From: Candidatus Peribacteria bacterium
Lineage (GTDB): Bacteria > Patescibacteriota > Gracilibacteria > Peribacterales > Peribacteraceae
Direction of reading: 5' to 3'
NCBI GenBank assembly: GCA_012515645.1
Contig: JAAYXY010000052.1
Span: 1 to 6,731 of the forward strand
DNA length: 6,731 nucleotides
Under the pieces are notes generated by a model that saw only the letters and a program-made list of their open reading frames with translations, was not told the DNA's origin and did not search any database. The position numbers were made by a program, and so were the translations under genes. Shown here in pieces: positions 6,574 to 6,731 of the stretch (positions within the stretch are counted from its first letter, which is position 1; each line of letters opens with the position of its first letter).

Positions 6574-6731
6574 ATGCGTACTCGTTTCGCACCATCACCG
6601 ACTGGGCTTCTGCATGTGGGTGGCTTACGCACTGCCTTGTATGCCTATTTGCTCGCCAAACAAACAGGAGGCGAATTTCTTCTGCGTATAGAAGATACAG
6701 ATCGCGAGCGACATATAGATGGTGCCATTAC
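6574..6731 (+). CDS. gltX: Glutamyl-tRNA synthetase (N-terminal 52 residues, cut by window edge)
   Basis: GltX charges tRNA-Glu with glutamate in the cytoplasm, and in organisms lacking GlnRS it also mischarges tRNA-Gln. The visible start MRTRFAPSPTGLLHVGGLRT carries the class I HIGH-type signature as HVGG (14-17). The Rossmann-fold continuation LRIEDTDRER (37-46) is strongly conserved in the GluRS family. FAPSPTG with HVGG and IEDTD suits GluRS rather than GlnRS, whose signatures differ. Specificity for tRNA-Glu alone or for both tRNAs cannot be told from this part. It starts 34 bases after the isomerase gene and is probably read through from the same transcript. No Shine-Dalgarno site is evident. 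The rest lies beyond the right edge. Confidence 0.96.
   Translation, partial: MRTRFAPSPTGLLHVGGLRTALYAYLLAKQTGGEFLLRIEDTDRERHIDGAI

Noticed and set aside
5580..6632. Long open frame of 350 codons on the minus strand
   Set aside because: It lies antisense to the end of murG and the whole isomerase gene, both strongly supported by family motifs. Its translation is rich in His, Arg and Cys with no recognisable domain, as expected of a shadow frame.
1..6731. CRISPR arrays, insertion sequences, tRNA or rRNA genes, defence or other novel multi-gene system
   Set aside because: No regularly spaced repeats, terminal inverted repeats, transposase or nuclease motifs, or tRNA-like cloverleaf were seen. 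Nearly all sequence is accounted for by housekeeping genes.

Overview
The window is a densely packed piece of bacterial chromosome with two divergent gene blocks and no sign of mobile elements, CRISPR arrays or RNA genes. All visible genes use the standard stop codons; TGA ends the glycosyltransferase and murG genes, so this is not a code-25 lineage such as Gracilibacteria or Absconditabacteria. Base composition looks close to balanced. My best guess is a member of the Candidate Phyla Radiation (Patescibacteria), possibly near Peribacteria. The reasons are the SecA with an insertion ending in WDMVPYDVQ, the FtsW loop LPEVQGD, the MurG loop GGGSIGH, the short TsaB and the scarcity of Shine-Dalgarno sites. 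This placement rests on recalled family resemblance, not on a search.

Left block, minus strand, read from about 2716 down to 1: tsaB (tRNA t6A modification), then a 203-residue membrane-anchored protein of unknown function with six ectodomain cysteines, then the first 472 residues of secA (protein export motor), which runs off the left edge. Spacing is tight, so the three are probably co-transcribed.

Right block, plus strand, from 2790 to the right edge: a family-2-like glycosyltransferase, ftsW (septal peptidoglycan polymerase), murG (lipid II synthesis), a lipoprotein cyclophilin-type peptidyl-prolyl isomerase, and the first 52 residues of gltX (glutamyl-tRNA synthetase). The glycosyltransferase and ftsW overlap by 8 bases, ftsW and murG are 4 bases apart, and the later gaps are 28 and 34 bases, so this also looks like one operon. 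MurG makes the lipid II that FtsW polymerises. The glycosyltransferase upstream may serve the same envelope or a surface polysaccharide. The isomerase would act on exported proteins outside the membrane.

The blocks are separated by a 73-base divergent region at 2717-2789 that should hold both promoters. No stretch over 300 bases lacks a gene. I found no convincing new biological system. The most open items are the six-cysteine protein between tsaB and secA, with its ambiguous start, and the general lack of Shine-Dalgarno sites.
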